DNA of 26,337 nucleotides from Ilumatobacteraceae bacterium (GCA_025463305.1 JAOBWK010000027.1:1-26337), one strand, 5' to 3'; counted from the first letter of the stretch, positions 10,319-17,709 are shown. Translations and numbers: made by a program. Notes: generated by a model from the letters alone, not told the origin.

Positions 10319-10996
10319 TTGATCCGTCTCGAGAACGTCACCAAGATCTACAACTCGGAAGTCACCGCCCTGCGCGACGCGACGTTCGAGGTGGCCAAGG
10401 GTGAGTTCGTCTTCCTCGTCGGCCCCTCGGGGTCCGGCAAGAGCACGTTGCTGCGGATGATGAACCGCCAGGAGCGCCCCGAGAAGGGTGCGGTCTGGGT
10501 GGCCGGGCGCAACATCAACGAGATGCCCGACAGCAAGGTGCCGCACCTGCGCCGCAACATCGGCAACATCTTCCAGGACTACAAGCTGCTGCTGAACAAG
10601 ACGGTCCACGAGAACGTCGCGTTCGCGCTCGAGGTCATCGGTCGGCCCAAGCACGTGATCCGCCAGCAGGTGCCTGCGGTGATGGACCTCGTCGGCCTGG
10701 CCGGCAAGCAGGACCGCTTCCCCCATCAGCTCTCGGGTGGCGAGCAGCAGCGCGTGTCGATCGCCCGCGCGTTCGTGAACCGGCCGCTGATCCTGCTCGC
10801 CGACGAGCCCACCGGCAACCTCGACCCCGGCACCGGCGAGGGCATCATGCGCCTCCTCGACCGGATCAACAAGACCGGCACCACCGTCGTGATGGCCACT
10901 CACGACCAGCGCATCGTGAACATGATGCGCAAGCGAGTCATCCAGATGGACCGTGGCATCATCGTCCGCGACCAGGCCCGAGGGGTGTACGAATAA
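10319..10996 (+). CDS. ftsE: Cell division ATP-binding protein FtsE
   Basis: 225 residues. The start is TTG at 10319, with GGGAG five bases upstream and no usable ATG nearby. It is the ATPase half of FtsEX, which controls peptidoglycan hydrolases at the septum. Walker [10 protein letters not shown] is at 35-43, the Q-loop at Q86 ([11 protein letters not shown], the FtsE form), the signature LSGGEQQ at 138-144, and Walker [15 protein letters not shown] from about 157. The C-terminus [21 protein letters not shown] is typical of actinobacterial FtsE. Its TAA stop overlaps the ftsX ATG by one base (TAATG). A -10-like TAACTT lies about 30 bases upstream of the start, without a clear -35. Confidence 0.97.
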   Translation: MIRLENVTKIYNSEVTALRDATFEVAKGEFVFLVGPSGSGKSTLLRMMNRQERPEKGAVWVAGRNINEMPDSKVPHLRRNIGNIFQDYKLLLNKTVHENVAFALEVIGRPKHVIRQQVPAVMDLVGLAGKQDRFPHQLSGGEQQRVSIARAFVNRPLILLADEPTGNLDPGTGEGIMRLLDRINKTGTTVVMATHDQRIVNMMRKRVIQMDRGIIVRDQARGVYE

Positions 10997-11901
10997 TGTG
11001 GTCACGCCTCACGTACACGTTCCGCGAGACGGGCGCGAGCCTCAAGCGCAACGTCACCCTGACGGTGGCCGCGATCCTGACATCAGCGGTGTCGCTGTTC
11101 CTCGTCGGTGGCACCTTCCTGGTGCAGCGCGGATTCGACAACCTGCTCTCGAAGTGGGCGGGCGGCGTGCAGATGATCGTCTATGTCCGGCCTGAGGCGA
11201 CGCCTGACCAGATCGACGCCATCAAGCAGGCGCTGGCGGCCAACGGAACGATCATCGACACCTCCAAGCTCGACTACTTCAACAAGGAGCAGTCGCTCGC
11301 GGAGGCCAAGCGGCTCTTCGCCGCTGACCCCGGAGCGTTCGCCCTCCTGAACGAGAACAACATCCCCACCGAGTTCAAGGTGGTTCCCCAGTCCGGCAAG
11401 CTCGATGTCCTGGTCTCGCTCGCGACCACGTTCGGGACGATCCCCCAGGTCCAGCGGGTGGTGCTCGCGCAGGACCAGATCGAGCAGATCGTCAAGCTCC
11501 GAAGTTTCGTGCAGACGGTCACCGTCGGTCTCTCGATCCTGCTGCTCATCGGCGCGCTCATCCTGATCTGGACCACCATCCGAACAGCCATGTTCGCGAG
11601 GCGACGAGAGATCGAGGTGATGAAGCTCGTCGGCGCCACGAACTGGTTCATCCGAATACCCTTCATGCTCGAGGGTCTGATCCAGGGCCTGGTGGGCGGT
11701 CTGCTGTCGTGTGGCTTCCTGCTGTTCTTCAACCGGTTGTGGACCAACGGCGTGGTCAAGCTGAAGGGTGACAACGGCTTCATCGCGCTCGTGGTCAGCG
11801 ACAGCTACCTCAACACGGTGATGTTCCTGGTCGTGCTGTTCGGCATGGTCGCCGGCGCGATCGCCTCCGGTGTGGCCGCCAGCCGATTCCTGGATGTGTA
11901 G
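10996..11901 (+). CDS. ftsX: Cell division protein FtsX
   Basis: 301 residues with the FtsX layout: a short cytosolic N-terminus with RLTYTFRETGASLKRNVTLT, TM1 at about 21-43, a large external domain at about 44-170 (IVYVRPEATPDQIDAIKQAL through TIPQVQRVVLAQDQIEQIV), and three further helices at about 172-193, 224-247 and 273-295. The cytosolic loop ARRREIEVMKLVGATNWFIR between TM2 and TM3 is the conserved coupling region to FtsE. The external domain normally binds and activates a cell-wall hydrolase (RipC in mycobacteria); no such hydrolase gene is adjacent here. It overlaps ftsE by one base, and the next gene starts at the base after its TAG. Confidence 0.96.
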   Translation: MWSRLTYTFRETGASLKRNVTLTVAAILTSAVSLFLVGGTFLVQRGFDNLLSKWAGGVQMIVYVRPEATPDQIDAIKQALAANGTIIDTSKLDYFNKEQSLAEAKRLFAADPGAFALLNENNIPTEFKVVPQSGKLDVLVSLATTFGTIPQVQRVVLAQDQIEQIVKLRSFVQTVTVGLSILLLIGALILIWTTIRTAMFARRREIEVMKLVGATNWFIRIPFMLEGLIQGLVGGLLSCGFLLFFNRLWTNGVVKLKGDNGFIALVVSDSYLNTVMFLVVLFGMVAGAIASGVAASRFLDV

Positions 11902-12759
11902 ATGTACACGGAGATCTTGTATGACGTGACCGACTCGGTCGCGGTGATCACGCTGAACCGCCCGGCCCAGCTCAACGCGTTCACCAACCGGATGATGCAC
12001 GAGCTGATCGACGCGTTCGACGCCGTCGATGCCGATGACGACGTGCGCGCCGTCATCGTCACCGGTGCCGGGCGCGGGTTCTGCGCCGGCGCCGACCTCT
12101 CCGGTGGCGGCGAAACCTTCGCCAAGGGCGGCAGCGACGTGCAGACCGATGTGGGCGTTCCCCGCGACGGCGGCGGGCTCGTGTCGTTGCGGATCTTCGA
12201 GTGCCTCAAGCCGGTCATCGCCGCGATCAACGGCCCGGCCGTTGGCGTCGGCGTGACGATGACGTTGCCGATGGACATCCGCCTCGCCTCGGATTCCGCG
12301 CGGTTCGGGTTCGTGTTCGCCAAGCGGGGCATCGTGCCCGAGGCGTGCTCGTCGTGGTTCCTGCCGCGCATCGTCGGCATCAGCCAGGCGGCGGAGTGGG
12401 TCTACACCGGTCGCATCTTCGGCGCCGACGAGGCGCTCGATCGCCGCCTGGTGCGCAGCGTGCACCCCGGTGACGAGCTGCTCGACGCGGCGAAGGTGAT
12501 CGCCGCCGAGATCGTCGCCAACACCGCGCCCGTGTCCGTGGCGCTCTCGCGCCAGATGATGTGGCGGATGCTCGGTGCGGCCCATCCGATGGAGGCCCAC
12601 CGCGTCGATTCCCGGGCCATCGCCATCCGTGGTGCGAGCAGTGACGCCCGCGAGGGTGTGACGAGTTTCCTGGAGAAGCGAGCGGCAGCGTTCCCCGACC
12701 TCGTCAGCGACGGGCTACCGTCAGTGTTCCCGGGATGGTCCGATCCCACGTTCTCCTGA
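11902..12759 (+). CDS. Enoyl-CoA hydratase/isomerase (crotonase) family protein
   Basis: 285 residues beginning directly after the ftsX stop. The crotonase fold is clear: NRPAQLNAFTNRMMHEL near the N-terminus, the first oxyanion-hole loop GFCAGADLSGGG at 59-70, the second NGPAVGVGV at 110-118, and a C-terminal helical region. The two glutamates of classical enoyl-CoA hydratase are not present: the GGGCE position reads GVGVT and the FGQPE position reads FGFVF. Instead Glu147 in GIVPEACSSW matches the single catalytic acid used by Delta3,Delta2-enoyl-CoA isomerases. An isomerase or related acyl-CoA activity is therefore more likely than hydration. The zero-base junction with ftsX is unusual, because smpB commonly follows ftsX in actinobacteria. 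Confidence 0.88.
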   Translation: MYTEILYDVTDSVAVITLNRPAQLNAFTNRMMHELIDAFDAVDADDDVRAVIVTGAGRGFCAGADLSGGGETFAKGGSDVQTDVGVPRDGGGLVSLRIFECLKPVIAAINGPAVGVGVTMTLPMDIRLASDSARFGFVFAKRGIVPEACSSWFLPRIVGISQAAEWVYTGRIFGADEALDRRLVRSVHPGDELLDAAKVIAAEIVANTAPVSVALSRQMMWRMLGAAHPMEAHRVDSRAIAIRGASSDAREGVTSFLEKRAAAFPDLVSDGLPSVFPGWSDPTFS

Positions 12760-12798
12760 GGTCCGCTTCGTCTGGATTTCAAGGAGTTGTGGGCGCTG

Positions 12799-12814
12799 CG
12801 TGACCGAGATCACG
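12799..12814. promoter_or_regulatory. CRP/FNR-family-like palindrome
   Basis: CGTGA-CCGAGA-TCACG is a perfect inverted repeat with a six-base spacer. It differs from the CRP/Cmr consensus TGTGA-N6-TCACA only in the outermost pair. It lies about 120 bases upstream of the 65-residue gene and 340 upstream of the haemoglobin gene. The binding protein is not shown by the sequence. Confidence 0.4.
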
Positions 12815-12928
12815 CTCATGTCGGGGAAGAAGGCTGCCGATACGTCTGTTGGTGCAGCGTAGACACGCCCGCACCTCGTCGTCATCGAATGCGATGGGAC
12901 AGCGGCGACAAGTCTCAAGGAGAGACCG

Positions 12929-13126
12929 ATGAGTACCATTCTGAACGAGCGCATCGAGACCGGCGACGTCCTCGAACTCGACCGCGACGGCGAGCTGATC
13001 TCGGCCCTCGTGCTGCTGGCCACCGAGGATGCAATCATCCTCGACGCCTGCGACGACACGACCCCGTTCGTGATCCGCAAGAGCGACCTCGTCGAGTACC
13101 GCCGCTTCGTCCCCGAAGAGGTCTGA
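12929..13126 (+). CDS. Small 65-residue protein of unknown function, possible small beta-barrel
   Basis: An ATG with a strong ribosome-binding site (AAGGAGAG, five bases upstream) opens a 65-codon frame of typical local codon use, so it is very likely a real gene. The product is acidic, with alternating hydrophobic strands: GDVLELDRDGELISALVLLA, EDAIILDACDD, TTPFVIRKSDLVEYRRFVP. The pattern resembles small SH3- or Sm-like barrels, with a strand-Gly-strand start and a VIRKSDLVEYR closing strand, but I do not recognise the family. There is no signal peptide or membrane segment. It stands 26 bases ahead of the truncated haemoglobin gene and downstream of a CRP-like site. Confidence 0.8.
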   Translation: MSTILNERIETGDVLELDRDGELISALVLLATEDAIILDACDDTTPFVIRKSDLVEYRRFVPEEV

Positions 13127-13139
13127 GCACTCCTCGCCC

Positions 13140-13145
13140 TAGGCT
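13140..13145 (+). promoter_or_regulatory. Leaderless-type -10 box before the truncated haemoglobin gene
   Basis: TAGGCT is followed by exactly seven bases and then the ATG at 13153, the spacing of actinobacterial leaderless promoters. No ribosome-binding site lies between them. Confidence 0.5.
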
Positions 13146-13152
13146 GGCGCCG

Positions 13153-13581
13153 ATGTCGGACGACTCGGCCCCAACGTTCTACGACGCGGTGGGCGGCATG
13201 CCGTTCTTCGCGAACCTGGTCGACACCTTCTACGCCGGCGTGGCCGACGACGAGGTGCTCGCCCCGCTCTACCCCGAGTACCCGGACTTCACGGGTGCCC
13301 GGCATCGGTTGACGTTGTTCCTCGCCCAGTACTGGGGCGGGCCCACCACGTACGACGCCGAACGCGGCCATCCTCGGCTGCGGATGCGTCACTTCCCGTT
13401 TCCCGTCGGTCCGCTGCAGCGCGATCGTTGGTTGCTGCACATGGCGAACGCTGTCCGCGCCAGCAGGGCCGACGATGCCGCGCAGCAGGCGCTGCTCGAC
13501 TACTTCGTGCCAGCCGCCGAGCACCTCCGCAACGACACCGGGCTGCCGATCACCAGCGCGAGCTACCCGCGACCCTCGTGA
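13153..13581 (+). CDS. glbO: Group II truncated haemoglobin
   Basis: 142 residues, the size of a TrHbO-type globin. It begins with FYDAVGGMPFFANLVDTFYAGVADDEVL, typical of the B/E helices. The group II signature is clear: FLAQYWGGP (55-64), the proximal haem ligand His80 in RLRMRHFPF, and Trp93 at the G8 position in RDRWLLHMANAV. Tyr40/Tyr43 in LYPEYPDF are candidates for the distal CD1 hydrogen-bonding residue. Such cytosolic globins bind O2 tightly and are linked to oxygen or NO chemistry and peroxidase-like activity. The ATG sits seven bases after a -10 box, suggesting leaderless expression independent of the small gene upstream. Confidence 0.95.
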   Translation: MSDDSAPTFYDAVGGMPFFANLVDTFYAGVADDEVLAPLYPEYPDFTGARHRLTLFLAQYWGGPTTYDAERGHPRLRMRHFPFPVGPLQRDRWLLHMANAVRASRADDAAQQALLDYFVPAAEHLRNDTGLPITSASYPRPS

Positions 13582-13604
13582 GCCAGCGGCTCGTGTAACG
13601 GTTC

Positions 13605-13649
13605 GGCCCCCGCCGACGACGATCAGCAAGATCGATCGTCCAGGGGGCC
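13605..13649. terminator. Composite hairpin between convergent genes, possible bidirectional terminator
   Basis: An outer stem GGCCCCC (13605-13611) / GGGGGCC (13643-13649) encloses an inner perfect stem GACGATC (13618-13624) / GATCGTC (13634-13640) with a nine-base loop. It is placed just after the haemoglobin gene and before the end of the convergent methyltransferase gene. No T-run follows, so if it terminates it does so as a U-less type. Confidence 0.5.
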
Positions 13650-13708
13650 ATCATGCACAACTCGTCCAGGCACGAACCAGCGAGCCGGTCCGACCGGTGA
13701 GCGCCGTC

Positions 13709-14542
13709 TCAGCGCTGGCGGCGCCGAGCGATCGGTCGCAGCGCGTAGCAGGCGACCGCGGCAGCAGCGGCGGCGTTCAACGAGTCGACGCCCTCGGCCA
13801 TCGGAATGGCCGCTCGCACACTGCAGACGTCGAGCAGCTCTTCGCTGAGGCCGTTGCGTTCGGAGCCGATCACCAGCACGACGGGCTGGGCAAACCCGGG
13901 CAGCACGCCTTCCAGTGGGACAGCGCCTGCGGCTGGCGTCATCGCGACGACGAGCGCCCCCCGGTCACGCGCGTCACGCAACGTCGCCGCAAGTGACGTG
14001 CTGCGGGCGAACGGCAGTGCGAACGCGTTGCCCATCGCCACCCGCAGCGCCCGCCGGGCCAACGGATCCGCACTCGTGCGGTCGAGCAGCATCCCGCTCC
14101 AGCCGAGCGCTGCCGCACTGCGCACGACCGTGCCGACGTTCACCGGGTTGTCCACCGCCTCCAACGCCATGAGCCTCCGGCGGCCGATGAGCGTGTACGG
14201 ATCGACAGGCGCGGGCCGGTGGAACAGGGCCACGATCGAGAGTGGCACGCCCAGCCCCATGCCGGCGCGGCGCACGTCCTCGTCGGCCCCGTAGACCTCG
14301 ACCGACTCGTCGAAGCGATCGACCACGGCCGGAACGTTCTCGCTGTCGACGAACGCCATCGCCGGCCGGCAGCCGGCGTCGAGTGCACGCTGCACCACGA
14401 GCTCGCCCTCGGCGACGAACCGGCCTGCTGCGACCTGCTCGCGACGGTCCGCACGCGTGTTCAGCATCCGGTCGAGCGCACGGAACGGGGCGATCCGCGG
14501 ATCGCCCGCGTCGGCGATGTGGATCACGTCAGGCTGGATCAC
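13709..14542 (-). CDS. SpoU/TrmH family RNA 2'-O-ribose methyltransferase
   Basis: 277 residues from the GTG at 14542; a second GTG five codons in is an alternative. The N-terminal region (about 1-110) has the substrate-binding form seen in 23S rRNA methyltransferases (GRFVAEGELVVQRALDAG). The C-terminal SPOUT knot carries the three family motifs: motif 1 DNPVNVGTVVRSAAALG from 131, motif 2 LVIGSERNGLSEELL at about 213-227, and motif 3 IPMAEGVDSLN at 236-246. It transfers a methyl group from S-adenosylmethionine to a ribose in rRNA or tRNA; the target position cannot be told from the sequence. It follows menB on the same strand after 33 bases, so they may be cotranscribed. Confidence 0.92.
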   Translation of the reverse strand: MIQPDVIHIADAGDPRIAPFRALDRMLNTRADRREQVAAGRFVAEGELVVQRALDAGCRPAMAFVDSENVPAVVDRFDESVEVYGADEDVRRAGMGLGVPLSIVALFHRPAPVDPYTLIGRRRLMALEAVDNPVNVGTVVRSAAALGWSGMLLDRTSADPLARRALRVAMGNAFALPFARSTSLAATLRDARDRGALVVAMTPAAGAVPLEGVLPGFAQPVVLVIGSERNGLSEELLDVCSVRAAIPMAEGVDSLNAAAAAAVACYALRPIARRRQR

Positions 14543-14575
14543 TCGCTGGGCTCGATCCCGTTCGACCGGATCACA

Positions 14576-15520
14576 TCAGAACAGCCACTGGTACGGCGAC
14601 CAGTCGGGGTCGCGCTTCTCCAGGAACGACTCGCGACCCTCCTGGGCCTCGTCGGTCATGTAGGCGAGGCGAGTGGCCTCGCCGGCGAACACCTGCTGAC
14701 CCACGAGGCCGTCGTCGATCAGGTTGAACGAGAACTTCAGCATCCGCTGCGCCGTCGGGCTCTTGGCGTTGATGATCCGGCCCCACTCGAGCGCGACGTT
14801 CTCGAGCTCGGCGTGATCGACGACGGCATTCACCATCCCCATCCGGTGCGCGTCATCGGCGGTGTACTCCTGGCCCAGGAAGAAGATCTCCCGGGCGAAC
14901 TTCTGCCCGACCTGGCGGGCCAGGTACGCCGAGCCGAAGCCGCCGTCGAAGCTGGCGACGTCGGCGTCGGTCTGCTTGAACCGGGCGTGCTCGCGGCTGG
15001 CGATCGTGAGGTCGCTGACGACGTGCAGGCTGTGCCCACCACCGGCCGCCCAACCCGGCACCACGCAGATCACGACCTTGGGCATGAACCGGATCAGGCG
15101 CTGCACCTCGAGGATGTGCAGGCGCCCGGCGCGCCCCGCCTCGATGCTGGCCGAGGTCTCGCCGATGGTGCCGTCGGCGTTCTCGGCCGTGTACTTGTAG
15201 CCATCGCGGCCACGGATGCGCTGATCGCCGCCGCTGCAGAACGCCCAACCGCCGTCGCGGCTGGACGGGCCGTTGCCGGTGAGCAGCACGCAGCCGACAT
15301 CGGTGCTCATCCGGGCATGGTCCATCGCGGTGTACAGCTCGTCGACGGTGTGCGGTCGGAACGCGTTGCGGATGTCCGGGCGGTCGAACGCGATCCGCAC
15401 CGTTCCGTGCGCGAGCGCGCGGTGGTAGGTGATGTCGGTGAACGAGAAGTCCGGAACCTCGCGCCACTGGGTCGGGTCGAAGATGCCTGAAACCGTGCGA
15501 GGGCCCGTGCCTGAAACCAT
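14576..15520 (-). CDS. menB: 1,4-dihydroxy-2-naphthoyl-CoA synthase
   Basis: 314 residues from the ATG at 15520 (GGCGGG abuts it; no better start seen). It closes the second ring of menaquinone by Dieckmann-type condensation of o-succinylbenzoyl-CoA. The MenB signature WAFCSGGDQRIRGRDGY is at about 92-108, the second oxyanion loop VPGWAAGGGHSLHVV at about 154-168, and ASFDGGFGSAYLARQVG follows at 189-205. Asp185 in QTDADV occupies the site where bicarbonate-dependent enzymes carry Gly, so this is probably the bicarbonate-independent class, as in Mycobacterium tuberculosis MenB. The C-terminus FLEKRDPDWSPYQW is typical. Its N-terminus contains an 11-base direct repeat with a 24-base period. 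Other men genes are not in the window. Confidence 0.95.
   Translation of the reverse strand: MVSGTGPRTVSGIFDPTQWREVPDFSFTDITYHRALAHGTVRIAFDRPDIRNAFRPHTVDELYTAMDHARMSTDVGCVLLTGNGPSSRDGGWAFCSGGDQRIRGRDGYKYTAENADGTIGETSASIEAGRAGRLHILEVQRLIRFMPKVVICVVPGWAAGGGHSLHVVSDLTIASREHARFKQTDADVASFDGGFGSAYLARQVGQKFAREIFFLGQEYTADDAHRMGMVNAVVDHAELENVALEWGRIINAKSPTAQRMLKFSFNLIDDGLVGQQVFAGEATRLAYMTDEAQEGRESFLEKRDPDWSPYQWLF
15484..15518. repeat. 11-base direct repeat (TGCCTGAAACC x2, 24-base period) at the menB start
   Basis: TGCCTGAAACC occurs at 15484-15494 and 15508-15518. The 24-base period keeps frame and gives two Val-Ser-Gly copies at the start of MenB (residues 2-4 and 10-12). It also lies 60-90 bases upstream of cofE, so it could be a protein-binding repeat instead of a coding duplication. 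Confidence 0.6.
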
Positions 15521-15574
15521 CCCGCCATGTTGGTGCGTTGCTGGCGGGACTGCCACATCGGCAAGACTCGGCCG

Positions 15575-16327
15575 ATGGCTGGTCTGCAGATCTTCGGTGT
15601 CACCGGGCTGCCCGAGGTCGCGCCCGGCGACGACCTCGCGCAGCTGAGCATCGACGCTGCTCGCTCGTCGGGCACCCCACTCGAGAGCGGCGACGTCCTC
15701 GTGGTCACGAGCAAGATCGTCAGCAAGGCCGAGGGCCGCACCGTGGAGCTGGCGGAGGTGGTGCCGTCGCCGTTCGCGCTGCAGTGGTCGCAGCAGTGGG
15801 GCAAGGACCCGGCCGTCACCGAGATCGTGCTGCTCGAGGCCAAGCGGGTCGTGCGCCAGGTCGGCCCGATCCTCATCACCGAGACCCATCACGGCTTCGT
15901 CTGCGCCAACTCCGGCGTCGACCAGTCGAGCAGCGGCGCGAGTGGCCGGGCGGTGCTGCTGCCGGTCGACTCCGACGCGAGCGCGCGCCGGATCCGCGCC
16001 GGGCTGGCCGCGCAGGGCCTGGACATCGCGGTGATCATCAGCGACACGTTCGGCCGGGCCTGGCGCGAGGGCCAGACCGACATCGCCATCGGCATCGCCG
16101 GGATGCAGCCGATCCTCAGCTACATCGGCCAGGTCGATCCGCACGGTCACGAGTTCCACGTGCAGGCGCTCTGCTTGGCCGACGAGCTCGCCGGCGCAGC
16201 CGAGCTCGTCAAGGGCAACCTCAGCCGCATCCCGCTCGCCGTGATCCGCGGGCATGCGTGGGAGCGAGATGACACGGCCACCATCGCCCCGGTGCTCCGC
16301 GACCAGAGCCGAGACCTGTTCCGGTGA
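15575..16327 (+). CDS. cofE: Coenzyme F420-0:L-glutamate ligase
   Basis: 250 residues from the ATG at 15575; 16 further in-frame codons upstream lack family content. CofE adds gamma-linked glutamates to F420-0 using GTP and divalent metal. Family marks: GVTGLPEVAPGDDLAQL near the N-terminus, SGDVLVVTSKIVSKAEGR, HHGFVCANSGVDQSSS (substrate/metal site), SDTFGRAWREGQTDIAIGIAG and LADELAGAAELVKGN. It is the stand-alone form, without the C-terminal nitroreductase-like domain of mycobacterial FbiB. It overlaps the YjbR-like gene by GTGA and diverges from menB across 54 bases. An AAGACT box six bases before the ATG could be a weak leaderless -10. Confidence 0.95.
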   Translation: MAGLQIFGVTGLPEVAPGDDLAQLSIDAARSSGTPLESGDVLVVTSKIVSKAEGRTVELAEVVPSPFALQWSQQWGKDPAVTEIVLLEAKRVVRQVGPILITETHHGFVCANSGVDQSSSGASGRAVLLPVDSDASARRIRAGLAAQGLDIAVIISDTFGRAWREGQTDIAIGIAGMQPILSYIGQVDPHGHEFHVQALCLADELAGAAELVKGNLSRIPLAVIRGHAWERDDTATIAPVLRDQSRDLFR

Positions 16328-16722
16328 GCCGAGCGATCTCCGCCGCCGATGCGCTGGAGCGGGTCCGCGCCGCGTGCGCCGGTCTCCCCGCCGTGGTGGA
16401 GCGGCCGAGCCACAGCTCGCCGACGTTCTTCGTCGAGGGCAAGAAGAGCTTCGTGATGTTCATGGACGATCACCACGGCGACGGCCGCCTCGCGCTGTGG
16501 TGCGCGGCGCCGCCCGGCGTGCAGGCGTCGATGATCGACGAGGATGCCGAGCGGTTCTTCTCGCCGCCGTACGTCGGCGGTCGTGGGTGGCTGGGCGTTC
16601 GGCTCGATCGCTCACCCGACTGGGACGAAGTGGTCGGCATCGTCACCGAGGCGTACCGGTGCGTGGCCCCCAAGCGCCTGCTCGCCCAGCTGCCTGCTGA
16701 GCTGGCCGACCCGCCGACGTGA
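16324..16722 (+). CDS. MmcQ/YjbR family protein
   Basis: 132 residues from the GTG that overlaps the cofE stop (GTGA), so translation is probably coupled. The family pattern is present: an N-terminal helix DALERVRAACAGLPAVVERPSH, the FFVEGKKSFVMFMDDHHGDG strand pair, LALWCAAPPGVQASMIDEDAERFF, YVGGRGWLGVRLDRSPDWDEV, and a final helix EAYRCVAPKRLLAQL. The MmcQ/YjbR fold (CyaY-like) has been proposed to bind DNA, but function is unproved. Linkage to cofE may mean a role tied to F420. Its stop codon lies within a 22-base tandem duplication. Confidence 0.85.
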   Translation: MSRAISAADALERVRAACAGLPAVVERPSHSSPTFFVEGKKSFVMFMDDHHGDGRLALWCAAPPGVQASMIDEDAERFFSPPYVGGRGWLGVRLDRSPDWDEVVGIVTEAYRCVAPKRLLAQLPAELADPPT

Positions 16723-16741
16723 GCTGGCCGACCCGCCGACC
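16698..16741 (+). repeat. Tandem duplication, 22-base unit x2, across the stop of the YjbR-like gene
   Basis: The unit starting TGAGCTGGCCGACCC occurs at 16698-16719 and again at 16720-16741, differing only in the last base. The gene's stop is the TGA that opens the second copy; the same TGA in the first copy is out of frame. Confidence 0.9.
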
Positions 16742-16769
16742 TGACAAACTACCTACCTGTCGGTAGGCT
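16741..16769 (+). promoter_or_regulatory. Promoter of the acyl-ACP desaturase gene with overlapping palindromic operator
   Basis: A -35-like CTGACA (16741-16746) and a -10 TAGGCT (16764-16769) are 17 bases apart. The -10 is followed by seven bases and the ATG at 16777, so the transcript should be leaderless. A perfect inverted repeat CCTACC-TGTC-GGTAGG at 16752-16767 fills the spacer and overlaps the -10. This is where a TetR-type repressor would block polymerase; many actinobacterial TetR sites for fatty-acid genes have such CCTACC/GGTAGG-like arms. Confidence 0.6.
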
Positions 16770-16776
16770 GGTGCGC

Positions 16777-17709
16777 ATGACTCACAAGGCCTTCGTCGCC
16801 GAGCTCGAGCCGGTCGCCGCCAAGCTCCTCGATCGTCACCTGGCGACCGCCAAGGAATGGTTCCCGCACGAGCTCGTGCCGTACAGCCGCGGTCGCGACT
16901 TCGACAAGGGCTACGAGTGGTCCGAGTGCGACGCCGACCTCGCCGGCGCGCAGCTGCCCGACGCCGTGCGGAGCGCGCTGTTCGTCAACCTGCTCACCGA
17001 GGACAACCTGCCGTACTACTTCCGCGACATCGAGCGGATGTTCGGCATGGAGAGCGCGTTCGGCACGTGGAACCGCCGCTGGACCGCGGAAGAGGGTCGC
17101 CACTCGATCGCGATCCGTGACTACCTGATCGCCACTCGCGCCGTCGACCCGGTGCACCTCGAGCGGGCTCGCATGGCCCAGGTCAGCGGTGGCGAGGTCC
17201 CGACACCGGAGTCGCCGCTCGCCGGCGTGCTCTACGTCACCCTGCAGGAGCTGGCCACGCGCATCGCCCATCGCAACACCGGCAAGCTCATCGGCGACCC
17301 GTGCGGTTACGAGGTCATGTCCCGCGTCGCCAACGACGAGAACCTCCACTACCTCTTCTACCGCGACCTCGCGTCCGCCGCGATCGAGCTCGATCCCTCG
17401 GCGATGGTGGTCGCCCTCGAAGAGGTCGTGCGCACGTTCGCGATGCCCGGCACCGGCATCCTCGGCTTCGACAAGCACAGCGCGGCCATCTCCAACGCCG
17501 GCATCTACGACGCCACCATCCTCCACGAGCAGGTCTTCCAGCCGGTGATCCTCAACCACTGGCGGATCCAGCACCTCGAGCGGCTCAGCGCCGCAGCCGA
17601 GCGTGCCCGTGAGGCACTGCTCGATCGGCTCGAGCGACTCGGCAAGCTGGCCAAGGCACTCGCCGCCCGCGCCGAGCGTCGCCAAGCGTCAGCGCTCACC
17701 GGCGCCTGA
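16777..17709 (+). CDS. Acyl-ACP desaturase (soluble diiron, DesA family)
   Basis: 310 residues from the ATG at 16777, chosen because a -10 box lies seven bases before it; a GTG two codons upstream (16771) is the alternative. The full diiron ligand set of ferritin-like acyl-ACP desaturases is visible: Glu75 (LLTEDNLPYY), Glu106-xx-His109 (EEGRHS), Glu158 (TLQELA) and Glu188-xx-His191 (DENLHYLFYR). The protein is helical and lacks membrane spans, and would introduce a double bond into an acyl-ACP using O2 and reduced ferredoxin. The C-terminal 45 residues are a charged Ala/Arg/Leu helix. No electron-donor gene is adjacent. The palindrome over its promoter suggests repression by an acyl-CoA- or fatty-acid-sensing regulator. 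Confidence 0.93.
   Translation: MTHKAFVAELEPVAAKLLDRHLATAKEWFPHELVPYSRGRDFDKGYEWSECDADLAGAQLPDAVRSALFVNLLTEDNLPYYFRDIERMFGMESAFGTWNRRWTAEEGRHSIAIRDYLIATRAVDPVHLERARMAQVSGGEVPTPESPLAGVLYVTLQELATRIAHRNTGKLIGDPCGYEVMSRVANDENLHYLFYRDLASAAIELDPSAMVVALEEVVRTFAMPGTGILGFDKHSAAISNAGIYDATILHEQVFQPVILNHWRIQHLERLSAAAERAREALLDRLERLGKLAKALAARAERRQASALTGA

Noticed and set aside
14576..16255. Long upstream extension of menB to 16255
   Set aside because: The extra N-terminal part is antisense to cofE and has no family content; MenB begins naturally at 15520.
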